Below, one piece after another: positions 7,536 to 12,340 of a stretch of DNA of 12,340 nt; positions within the stretch are counted from its first letter, which is position 1, and every line of letters starts with the position of its first letter. Source of the stretch: Rikenellaceae bacterium. GTDB taxonomy: Bacteria > Bacteroidota > Bacteroidia > Bacteroidales > UBA932. The stretch spans positions 1 to 12,340 of the forward strand of contig CAAGNP010000014.1 in the NCBI GenBank assembly GCA_900771335.1, given 5' to 3'. The notes under the pieces are model-generated. The model made no database searches. It worked only from the letters and a program-made list of their open reading frames with translations, and had not been told where the DNA came from. Position numbers and translations under genes: made by a program.

Positions 7536-8231
7536 ATGGCAAAATTGTACATTGTGCCCACTCCCGTGGGGAATTTGGAGGATATGACCTTTAGGGCAAT
7601 CCGAGTTTTGAAAGAGGTGGATGTGATTTTTGCGGAGGATACCCGTACAAGTTCTGTGCTGCTGAAAAAGTTTGAGATTCAGACCCGCACAATGTCGCAC
7701 CATAAGTTCAACGAGCATAAAAATGCGGAGGCCATTTGCGAGAGAATCCTCGCCGGAGCCGATGTGGCACTTATTTCCGATGCCGGTACCCCCGGCATTT
7801 CCGACCCGGGTTTCCTATTGGTCCGTACCTGCGTGGAGCATGGGGTGGAGGTGGAGACCCTCCCCGGAGCCACAGCATTTGTTCCGGCATTGGTCAATTC
7901 AGGATTCCCTTGCGATAGATTTGCATTCGAGGGATTCCTCCCTGTGAAGAAAGGGCGCCAGACCAAATTGACCGAATTGGCCACAGAGCCAAGGACCATG
8001 ATATTCTACGAATCGCCATACCGTTTGGCGAAGACATTGACCCAGATGTGCGAATTCTTCGGTGGGGAGCGCCGTGCATCTGTGTCGAGAGAGATCAGCA
8101 AACTGCACGAGGAGACCCGTCGCGGTACCCTTGCGGAGCTGAGTGCCTGGTATACCCAGAATGAACCTAAAGGTGAAATAGTGTTGATAGTGGAGGGGAC
8201 GGATTATGTGGGAAAAAGAGAAAATATCTAA
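7536..8231 (+). CDS. rsmI: 16S rRNA (cytidine1402-2'-O)-methyltransferase RsmI
   Basis: The product is an SAM-dependent enzyme that 2'-O-methylates C1402 in the ribosomal decoding centre. From the ATG at 7536 it has 231 residues. The frame reaches a TTG two codons upstream, but ATG giving MAKLYIVPTPVGN fits the family start. Tetrapyrrole-methylase-fold motifs are all present: PTPVGNLEDMT (8-18), FAEDTRTS (32-39), SDAGTPGISDPG (81-92), LPGATA (109-114), FYESPYRL (157-164) and SREISKLHEE (184-193). It is shorter than the E. coli enzyme (about 286 residues) because the C-terminal extension is missing, which is common in Bacteroidota. It follows the coiled-coil gene by 13 bp. The helix-hairpin-helix gene begins inside its last 26 bp, implying an operon with translational coupling. 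Confidence 0.95.
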   Translation: MAKLYIVPTPVGNLEDMTFRAIRVLKEVDVIFAEDTRTSSVLLKKFEIQTRTMSHHKFNEHKNAEAICERILAGADVALISDAGTPGISDPGFLLVRTCVEHGVEVETLPGATAFVPALVNSGFPCDRFAFEGFLPVKKGRQTKLTELATEPRTMIFYESPYRLAKTLTQMCEFFGGERRASVSREISKLHEETRRGTLAELSAWYTQNEPKGEIVLIVEGTDYVGKRENI

Positions 8232-9039
8232 AAGTCTTTCGGTAGGGTTAGTAGCACTTGTATTCATTTTCCTTTCGCTGCAGTTTGTATTCTTCGTGGC
8301 GAAGGTTATCCAGATCAGAAAGTACAATATGGAGCTGGTTGCGGAGCAATCTGTAACCGGTGCCGATATTCCCGCGTCCGGATTTGACCAAAAGTGTGCG
8401 CGGGACGTGGAAAAAACGGCTGCCGCGTCCGGAAATCGCCAAAAACGTGCGCGGGATGCCGGAGATATCCCTGATGGTGGAGCTTCTGCTTCTGGTGCGG
8501 CTAGCTTTGGTGCAGCTGACTCTGCCAATGCCTATAGTGCTGCAGCTCCATCAGACCACGTACAGAGTGCTGCTTCTGGATCGGTGGCCCGTGCGTTTTC
8601 ATTGGAGAAGCTCCCTCCTAGGGCCAATTACAAGCCCAAACCGAAGGTGGAGCTGAACAGTGCCGATACCACTGCGCTGATGACCCTTTACGGTATCGGT
8701 GGCTATTATGCGAGGAAGATAGTCGACTTCAGGGAGAGGCTTGGTGGGTCGTTCGCATCGCCGGAGCAGCTGATGGATATTTACGGGATAGACTCGGCGA
8801 GATTTGTAGGATTTGCTGGCAGGGTCTATGTCGACACTTCGCTTATCATCCCTCTGGATCTCTACCATATGCCGGCCGACTCGATGGCCAAACACCCGTA
8901 CATCGGCAAGTACGCCGCCCGTGGCATCGACCGCTACCGCCGCACTGTCGACTCCACATCATTTACCCTCGACGCCCTCCTCGAAAACGGCATCCTCAAG
9001 AGTGCTTATGTCCAGAGGCTGAAGATGTATCAGAAATAA
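8206..9039 (+). CDS. Membrane-anchored helix-hairpin-helix (ComEA-like) protein
   Basis: This 277-residue protein has one N-terminal transmembrane helix (about 12-34) after a charged start (MWEKEK). A low-complexity Ala/Ser/Gly linker (about 50-130) follows, then a C-terminal region with DNA-binding-type helix-hairpin-helix units. The first HhH is clear at about 150-183: VELNSADT, LYGIGGYYARKIVDFRERLGG, followed by EQLMDIYGID. A second lies near 230-276 with YIGKYAARGIDRYRR. ComEA-like proteins bind DNA at the cell surface during uptake, but many Bacteroidota HhH proteins have unknown roles, so competence is only a possibility. The start is supported by GGAGGGG at 8192-8198, 8 nt ahead, inside rsmI. 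The linker contains two copies of a palindromic 51-bp-period repeat (8372-8456). Codon use becomes GC-rich near the 3' end (about 8880-9000). Confidence 0.85.
   Translation: MWEKEKISKSLSVGLVALVFIFLSLQFVFFVAKVIQIRKYNMELVAEQSVTGADIPASGFDQKCARDVEKTAAASGNRQKRARDAGDIPDGGASASGAASFGAADSANAYSAAAPSDHVQSAASGSVARAFSLEKLPPRANYKPKPKVELNSADTTALMTLYGIGGYYARKIVDFRERLGGSFASPEQLMDIYGIDSARFVGFAGRVYVDTSLIIPLDLYHMPADSMAKHPYIGKYAARGIDRYRRTVDSTSFTLDALLENGILKSAYVQRLKMYQK
8370..8456 (+). repeat. Two in-frame imperfect palindromic repeats inside the HhH gene
   Basis: Units at 8372-8405 and 8423-8456 have a 51-bp (17-codon) period. Each begins with CCGCGTCCGG and ends with GTGCGCGGGA, with a CAAAA core between. The ends of each unit are complementary: TCCCGCG (8370-8376) with CGCGGGA (8399-8405) in the first, and CCGCG (8423-8427) with CGCGG (8450-8454) in the second. 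They encode ASGFDQKCARD and ASGNRQKRARD in the variable linker, outside the folded domains. Confidence 0.75.
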
Positions 9040-9109
9040 ATAACTTCCCATAGAGCAATAATTCTACGGAAGTTTGTAATTTCTTGGATAATAGCTGCTT
9101 AGCACAGAG

Positions 9110-9140
9110 AGGGTGGGAGAATTTTCCCACCCTATTTTAG
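9110..9140 (+). terminator. Rho-independent terminator after the HhH gene
   Basis: A perfect 9-bp stem, AGGGTGGGA (9110-9118) with TCCCACCCT (9125-9133), encloses a 6-nt loop and is followed by ATTTTAG. It lies 70 bp after the HhH stop codon and should end the transcript from 6720. The T-tract is short. A weaker inverted repeat (AACTTCC 9042-9048 / GGAAGTT 9068-9074) sits between. Confidence 0.75.
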
Positions 9141-9258
9141 ATAATATGCTGATTAGTAGATGCTTGCTGGCTACGCTTAGTTTATTACGGGGGGAGGGTC
9201 TCAGAACCTAATCCTCGGCAGCAATTTTCTTTTTGTATTTATTCAAATGCGATTCTTG
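9141..9258. other. Gene-free stretch with a possible second terminator-like fold
   Basis: No convincing ORF is seen in this part of the 550-bp gap between the HhH gene and the small ORF. TTGCTG (9164-9169) can pair with CAGCAA (9219-9224), which is directly followed by TTTTCTTTTT. The G-rich run at 9188-9199 (CGGGGGGAGGGT) could pair partly with CCTC at 9213-9216 inside. This would insulate the promoter downstream, but the loop is long and the call is weak. Confidence 0.3.
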
Positions 9259-9277
9259 AATATTAATTATTAATATT
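9259..9277. promoter_or_regulatory. 19-bp palindrome over the -33 region (candidate operator)
   Basis: AATATTAAT (9259-9267) and ATTAATATT (9269-9277) form a perfect 9-bp inverted repeat around one base. It ends 5 bp before the TAACTTTG box, where the -33 element should lie. It contains only A and T, so chance or an AT-rich UP-like role cannot be excluded. Confidence 0.4.
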
Positions 9278-9282
9278 TTAAT

Positions 9283-9290
9283 TAACTTTG
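9283..9290 (+). promoter_or_regulatory. Bacteroidota -7 box for the small ORF/BspA lipoprotein cassette
   Basis: TAACTTTG matches TAnnTTTG exactly. No TTTG lies at the usual distance upstream; that place is occupied by the AT palindrome, which suggests activator-dependent or otherwise regulated use. A start near 9297 gives a leader of about 295 nt before the ATG at 9592. Confidence 0.5.
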
Positions 9291-9292
9291 CC

Positions 9293-9305
9293 ATGTTGAC
9301 AACAT
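9293..9305. promoter_or_regulatory. Inverted repeat at the predicted transcription start
   Basis: ATGTTG (9293-9298) and CAACAT (9300-9305) form a perfect 6-bp inverted repeat around A9299. It lies 2 bp after the -7 box and covers the likely +1. This is a classic position for a repressor site. A hairpin in the RNA is unlikely because the first arm would be only partly transcribed. Confidence 0.35.
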
Positions 9306-9435
9306 CAACATTAAAATAGCGAAAGTGTTTTCGTGAGTCCTTGTTAGGAAATGTGGTAGTTTTCAAGCCAAAGGATTACGAATATTCTTTCCACTCTCGT
9401 GCGTTGGTAATGACAGCAAGTCCCTTCTTCGGACA

Positions 9436-9541
9436 AATGCTCCATATCAATCCGGGTGTGGAGTATTATTCCGTAGTACATTTGGCCAGGTCTTACCACA
9501 ACCTCCTAACAATGAACATGGAATGGCTCCACACTTTTTTT
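9436..9541 (+). promoter_or_regulatory. Structured leader, attenuator-like alternative folds
   Basis: In the predicted 5' leader, 9436-9448 pairs with 9455-9467 along 13 consecutive positions (10 Watson-Crick, 3 G-U) around a 6-nt loop. The right arm also contains GTGTGGAG (9456-9463), which is perfectly complementary to CTCCACAC (9527-9534), itself directly followed by seven T (9535-9541). The two pairings exclude each other, as in transcription attenuators. The long-range stem would enclose 63 nt, so terminator strength is uncertain. A smaller hairpin, CGAAA/TTTCG, lies at 9320-9333. I recognise no named riboswitch. Confidence 0.4.
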
Positions 9542-9591
9542 ATTATAAAAAATGCCACGAATAGGAGTCTGGTGGAACTAAACAAAGTTTT

Positions 9592-9747
9592 ATGGAAAAA
9601 TATCTTTCTCCATCTATAGATGTTATATCTGTAGAGATTGAATTGTCCTTTGCGGCAAGTCCAGGGTTCAATGTTCCTGGAGGTGGTAATAATGGTAGTG
9701 GCTGGGATGATGGCACCGGCTTCAGCAATCCGTCAAATTGGGATTAA
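9592..9747 (+). CDS. Small 51-residue protein, Gly/Asn-rich tail, unknown function
   Basis: An ATG at 9592 opens a 51-codon frame ending with TAA at 9745-9747. The N-terminal part, MEKYLSPSIDVISVEIELSF, has alternating hydrophobic residues. AASPGFNVPGGGNNG follows, then a Trp/Asp/Asn-rich end (SGWDDGTGF, SNPSNWD). I recall many short Bacteroidota proteins of the same design (KYxxPxIxVxxVExExxFAAS plus a Gly/Asn/Asp tail), often next to surface lipoprotein or fimbrillin genes; none has a function I can name. It has no signal peptide of ordinary type. It ends 29 bp before the BspA-like lipoprotein start, with no promoter between, so the two should share a transcript. The Shine-Dalgarno is weak; an in-frame stop at 9562-9564 limits upstream extension. 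Alternatives are a leader or regulatory peptide, or an export substrate. Being a real gene is likely but unproven. Confidence 0.6.
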   Translation: MEKYLSPSIDVISVEIELSFAASPGFNVPGGGNNGSGWDDGTGFSNPSNWD

Positions 9748-9776
9748 TTAATCAATAACATCAAACATCAATCGGT

Positions 9777-12062
9777 ATGAAAAAGACATTTTTTTACATA
9801 TTGTCTATCGTGGCCCTTGCCGGGTGCATGGAAAGAAGTGAGTTTGTACCTGAAAATTCAGTACCAGCTCAAGACATGAAAGAGTATGTGGCACCACTAG
9901 AACTCACACTTGGAGGTCCACAGACAAAATCATATGATGAGGATCTCAATTGGACTTGGGAAGAGAGTGATAAAATTTATGGCTATCAGGTAGCAGGTGG
10001 CAAGAGTGTCAATACACTCTCTTTCGTAGAAGATAACAGATTCGGCTCCCCTGAATTCGCCTATGCCTCTCAAGAAGCTGCTACATTCCATTTTGTATAT
10101 GCAGGCGATGCCACCCTCGATGAGGCTGCAGATGGGAACAGAGGTATCAGACAGGAGAGCAGACAGTCCGGAGAGTGGAGGCCTGTACTTGTGGGATCTG
10201 CAGTAGGGAAGACCATCTCAGAGGTGATGAATGATGAAGCAGAGATAAATATGGAGCATCTCAGTGCCGCCCTCGAAGTGAGATTGTGGAAAGAGGGTGT
10301 GGATAAAGCAAATCTTACAGATGCCGACAAGAAAAATATCGTCTACGCAGAGCTGATGTCTGACACCGAGAATTTTCTTCTCGATATAGTGCCAGTATCT
10401 AATCAGGACGGGACAGTGTCATATACCGATAGAGAAAAAGGTGAAGATGAAGAGGATGGAGGATACATCAGGACAGAATATGTAAACAGCCCTGTAGCGG
10501 TATTCAATGTAGCTCCTCACGCAGAGAACTATCAGGCAGGAGCACTCCGTCTGGCTATAATGGATGAGAACGGTGACAGATATCTCCTCGATGTCCCTGC
10601 ACTGAACTTCGTGGCAGGAGAGAGAACCACCCTTAATGTAGAGTGGAAAACACCTACCTCTGCACATCTCCCCGATGGAAAAACATTCAACAGCACAGTG
10701 GATGCTTTTATGACAGGCAAGGGAATAACTAAAATAAAATTCGTCACCAATAGTGTCACTACAAGTGAGGATGTACTTGTAGAAGGTAGCATCTACTTGG
10801 TACAGAACGGTCAAACCCTTGAGATCCATACCGCAGCGGATCAGTTTGTAGCGAATAGTGATTGCCAATACATGTTTTCTGGGAAAAATTCTAATTATAC
10901 TTCTAACAATTTTAAACAAATAGTTTCTATAGATTTTGGTGATAACTTCAACACCCAGAATGTAACAGATATGACTAGGATGTTCTATAATTGCTCTGCC
11001 CTGACTTCACTGGATTTAAGCAAATTCAACACCCAGAATGTAACAGATATGAGTGTGATGTTCTATAATTGCTCTGGCCTGACTTCACTGGATGTTAGTA
11101 ATTTCATCACCCAGAATGTGACAGATATGAGTGAGATGTTCTCTTCTTGCTCTGGCCTGACTTCACTGGATTTAAGCAAATTCAATACCCAGAATGTAAC
11201 ATCTATGGGCTATATGTTCGCCAGTTGCTCAAGTCTCATTTCTTTGGATCTAAGTAATTTCAACACCCAGAATGTGACCAATATGAGAAGTATGTTCAAT
11301 AGTTGCTCTGGCCTAACTTCACTGGATGTTAGTAATTTCAACACCCAGAATGTGACCAATATGAGAAGTATGTTCGATGAATGCTGTAGCCTCACTTCAC
11401 TGGATTTAAGCAATTTCGACACAGAGAATGTAACGAATATGTATGGTATGTTCTATAATTGCTCTGGCTTGACTTCACTGGATGTTAGCAAATTCAACAC
11501 CCAGAATGTAACTGATATGCACAGTATGTTCTTTTGTTGCTCAAGTCTAACTTCTTTGGATCTAAGTAATTTTAACACCACAAATGTGACTGATATGGGT
11601 TTGATGTTCTGTGGTTGCTCTGGCCTAACTTTACTGGATTTAAGCAAATTCAACACCCAGAATGTAACGAGTATGTACAGTATGTTCGATGAATGCGCTA
11701 GCCTCACTTCACTGGATGTTAGCAACTTCAACACCCAGAATGTAACCAATATGAGTAAGATGTTCTCTGGTTGTTGGGGCCTGACTTCACTGGATGTTAG
11801 CAACTTCAACACCCAGAATGTAACAGATATGAATGCGATGTTCTTTTGGTGCTTTGACCTTACTGAATTGGATTTAAGTAGTTTCTCTTTCATTGCAACT
11901 CCTAATATTACTAACATATTTTATTACACCGGAAGAAATGCCGCAAACAAACCTATTCCTATTTATGTAACAGAAGAGGGCAAAAGTTATATAGAGACCA
12001 CAGGAGGTAGTTCTATTAATAATGAATACGCGACACTGATAATTAAAAGTGTAGGGATCTAA
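9777..12062 (+). CDS. BspA-type (DUF285) repeat lipoprotein with fimbrillin-like N-terminus
   Basis: This 761-residue protein is a predicted lipoprotein. The signal peptide ends in LAGC with the lipidated cysteine at 17, and it is probably displayed at the surface. Residues about 35-300 resemble the N-terminal part of Bacteroidota fimbrillin-like proteins: TKSYDEDLNWTWEESDKIYGYQ near 50-71, and a region near 295 of the LNVEWKTPTS type. Residues about 305-390 lead into the repeat array. Residues 391-702 are twelve tandem 26-residue BspA/DUF285 leucine-rich repeats of the FNTQNVTDMxxMFxxCSxLTSLDLSx type. A non-repeated tail of about 59 residues ends the protein, without a T9SS sorting domain. 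In established BspA proteins such repeats mediate adhesion to host proteins or other bacteria; that is the best guess here. No strong Shine-Dalgarno is seen at the ATG. An IS element begins about 50 bp downstream. Confidence 0.9.
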   Translation: MKKTFFYILSIVALAGCMERSEFVPENSVPAQDMKEYVAPLELTLGGPQTKSYDEDLNWTWEESDKIYGYQVAGGKSVNTLSFVEDNRFGSPEFAYASQEAATFHFVYAGDATLDEAADGNRGIRQESRQSGEWRPVLVGSAVGKTISEVMNDEAEINMEHLSAALEVRLWKEGVDKANLTDADKKNIVYAELMSDTENFLLDIVPVSNQDGTVSYTDREKGEDEEDGGYIRTEYVNSPVAVFNVAPHAENYQAGALRLAIMDENGDRYLLDVPALNFVAGERTTLNVEWKTPTSAHLPDGKTFNSTVDAFMTGKGITKIKFVTNSVTTSEDVLVEGSIYLVQNGQTLEIHTAADQFVANSDCQYMFSGKNSNYTSNNFKQIVSIDFGDNFNTQNVTDMTRMFYNCSALTSLDLSKFNTQNVTDMSVMFYNCSGLTSLDVSNFITQNVTDMSEMFSSCSGLTSLDLSKFNTQNVTSMGYMFASCSSLISLDLSNFNTQNVTNMRSMFNSCSGLTSLDVSNFNTQNVTNMRSMFDECCSLTSLDLSNFDTENVTNMYGMFYNCSGLTSLDVSKFNTQNVTDMHSMFFCCSSLTSLDLSNFNTTNVTDMGLMFCGCSGLTLLDLSKFNTQNVTSMYSMFDECASLTSLDVSNFNTQNVTNMSKMFSGCWGLTSLDVSNFNTQNVTDMNAMFFWCFDLTELDLSSFSFIATPNITNIFYYTGRNAANKPIPIYVTEEGKSYIETTGGSSINNEYATLIIKSVGI
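10947..11882 (+). repeat. Twelve tandem 78-bp repeats encoding DUF285/BspA LRR units
   Basis: The TTC or TTT codon that opens each unit recurs exactly every 78 bp from 10947 to 11882, giving twelve 26-residue units with no length variation. Position 16 is Cys in all twelve, and positions 12-13 are Met-Phe. The units mostly share AACACCCAGAATGT at DNA level. Units 5 and 6 (starting 11259 and 11337) share a 45-bp identical stretch, pointing to recent duplication or gene conversion. The array is coding and has no CRISPR spacer structure. Confidence 0.95.
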
Positions 12063-12074
12063 TATCATCACATC

Positions 12075-12089
12075 GCCTCTATTAGAGGC
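12075..12089 (+). terminator. Short hairpin after the BspA-like gene
   Basis: GCCTCT (12075-12080) and AGAGGC (12084-12089) form a 6-bp stem with a 3-nt loop, 13 bp after the stop codon. There is no T-tract (TCCCCATAAT follows), so it may be a weak terminator or an RNA-stabilising hairpin. The IS-end hairpin just downstream is a far stronger candidate for ending this transcript. Confidence 0.35.
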
Positions 12090-12122
12090 TCCCCATAATA
12101 AGCGGAGGCCGACTGTGACCTG

Positions 12123-12160
12123 AACCCCGAAAGTTAGACAAAAAACTTTCGGGGTTTTGT
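12123..12160 (+). terminator. Terminator hairpin within the IS left end
   Basis: AACCCCGAAAGTT (12123-12135) and AACTTTCGGGGTT (12144-12156) form a perfect 13-bp stem with an 8-nt loop, followed by TTGT; the stem's own TT extends the T-run to TTTT. It lies just before the transposase ATG. It should stop read-through from the lipoprotein gene into the transposase, a known safeguard in many IS elements. Confidence 0.75.
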
Positions 12161-12161
12161 T

Positions 12162-12340
12162 ATGTCTAAAAAGTACAAGAAGCATGGCTATGCAGAACGA
12201 TTAAAGTATATGCATATGCTAGAGAATGGATGTAGTAAAAATTATATCCATACACACTACGGCATAGATGACGCGCTGTTGGGACATTTATGGACACGTT
12301 ATCAGTCTGAAGGTCCGTCAGGATTGCTTAAGAAGCGAAA
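12162..12340 (+). CDS. IS3-family transposase OrfA, partial (helix-turn-helix)
   Basis: The first 59 codons of a transposase frame open at ATG 12162 and run past the window end without a stop. The protein begins MSKKYKKHGYAERLKYMHML and contains a helix-turn-helix pattern (ENGCSKNYIHTHYGIDDALLG) followed by the W-x-RYQSEGPSGLLKK motif. That motif is typical of the N-terminal DNA-binding subunit of IS150-group elements (compare LYEKHGEKGL in InsJ). OrfA binds the IS ends; in this family a -1 frameshift usually fuses it to the OrfB catalytic part, which is not visible here. The start lies 6 nt after the IS terminator stem, so its initiation region may be occluded in read-through RNA. Confidence 0.8.
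   Translation, partial: MSKKYKKHGYAERLKYMHMLENGCSKNYIHTHYGIDDALLGHLWTRYQSEGPSGLLKKR

Larger units (their letters stand above)
12114..12340 (+). mobile_element. Left end of an IS3-family (IS150-like) insertion sequence, cut by the window end
   Basis: The element appears to start with TGTGACCTGAACCCCGAAAG (possibly at 12116, TGACCTG), which has the form of IS150-group terminal repeats. An orfA-type transposase gene follows at 12162. The right end lies outside the window, so the target duplication and the exact boundary cannot be checked. It sits about 50 bp after the BspA-like gene and does not disrupt it. Confidence 0.75.

Noticed and set aside
9293..9319. Eight-codon Thr-rich leader peptide (MLTTSTLK)
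   Set aside because: Its ATG lies 3 bp after the -7 box, probably upstream of the transcription start, so it would not be in the RNA. The same bases are better explained as an inverted repeat.
9341..9619. 92-residue reading frame starting with TTG in the leader upstream of the lipoprotein
   Set aside because: It has a TTG start, no ribosome-binding site, no recognisable motif and overlaps the more convincing small ORF at 9592. The region is better explained as an untranslated structured leader. A decayed gene fragment cannot be excluded.
10947..11882. Regular tandem repeats as a possible CRISPR array
   Set aside because: The period is exact, every unit is coding, and there are no unrelated spacers.
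11210..11917. Long open frames on the minus strand across the repeat array
   Set aside because: They are a by-product of the 78-bp repeat: a stop-free antisense frame is copied with each unit. They have no start signal or recognisable domain.

Overview
The window looks like a chromosomal segment of a Bacteroidales (Bacteroidota) organism. Several upstream regions carry the TAnnTTTG -7 promoter box typical of that phylum, most ribosome-binding sites are weak, and the gene content fits: a dipeptidyl-peptidase IV-like S9 protease, a CNNM/CorC-type membrane protein, a secreted TapB-like protein, a short RsmI, and a BspA-type repeat lipoprotein. I cannot name the genus from the sequence.

Left part (1-1790): a two-gene operon on the minus strand encodes a NifU-N-like iron-sulfur scaffold protein followed by a GGGtGRT-family protein. 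The two are coupled by a strong Shine-Dalgarno sequence that overlaps the first gene's stop codon. Back-to-back promoters at 1782-1828 separate this operon from the plus-strand DPP IV-like peptidase.

Middle (1850-9039): the order is peptidase; CNNM-like transporter and TapB-like secreted protein (one operon); thymidine kinase on the minus strand, ending 2 bp from the TapB gene; then a plus-strand set of a coiled-coil/Pro-rich protein, rsmI and a membrane-anchored helix-hairpin-helix protein that overlaps rsmI by 26 bp. A face-to-face promoter pair lies between tdk and the coiled-coil gene. These are mostly ordinary, housekeeping-like genes.

Right part (9040-12340) is accessory in character. 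After a clear terminator at 9110-9140 there is a gene-poor stretch of about 550 bp. It contains a promoter flanked by two palindromes and a structured, attenuator-like leader. Next come an unlisted 51-residue ORF (9592-9747) and, 29 bp on, a 761-residue lipoprotein with a fimbrillin-like N-terminus and twelve 26-residue BspA/DUF285 repeats. The left end of an IS3-family element starts about 50 bp after this gene and runs off the window.

The most interesting candidates are the leader plus small-ORF plus repeat-lipoprotein cassette, the poorly characterised NifU-like/GGGtGRT operon, and a pair of in-frame palindromic repeats in the helix-hairpin-helix gene. Nothing here is proof of a new system. 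No tRNA, rRNA or CRISPR array was seen.
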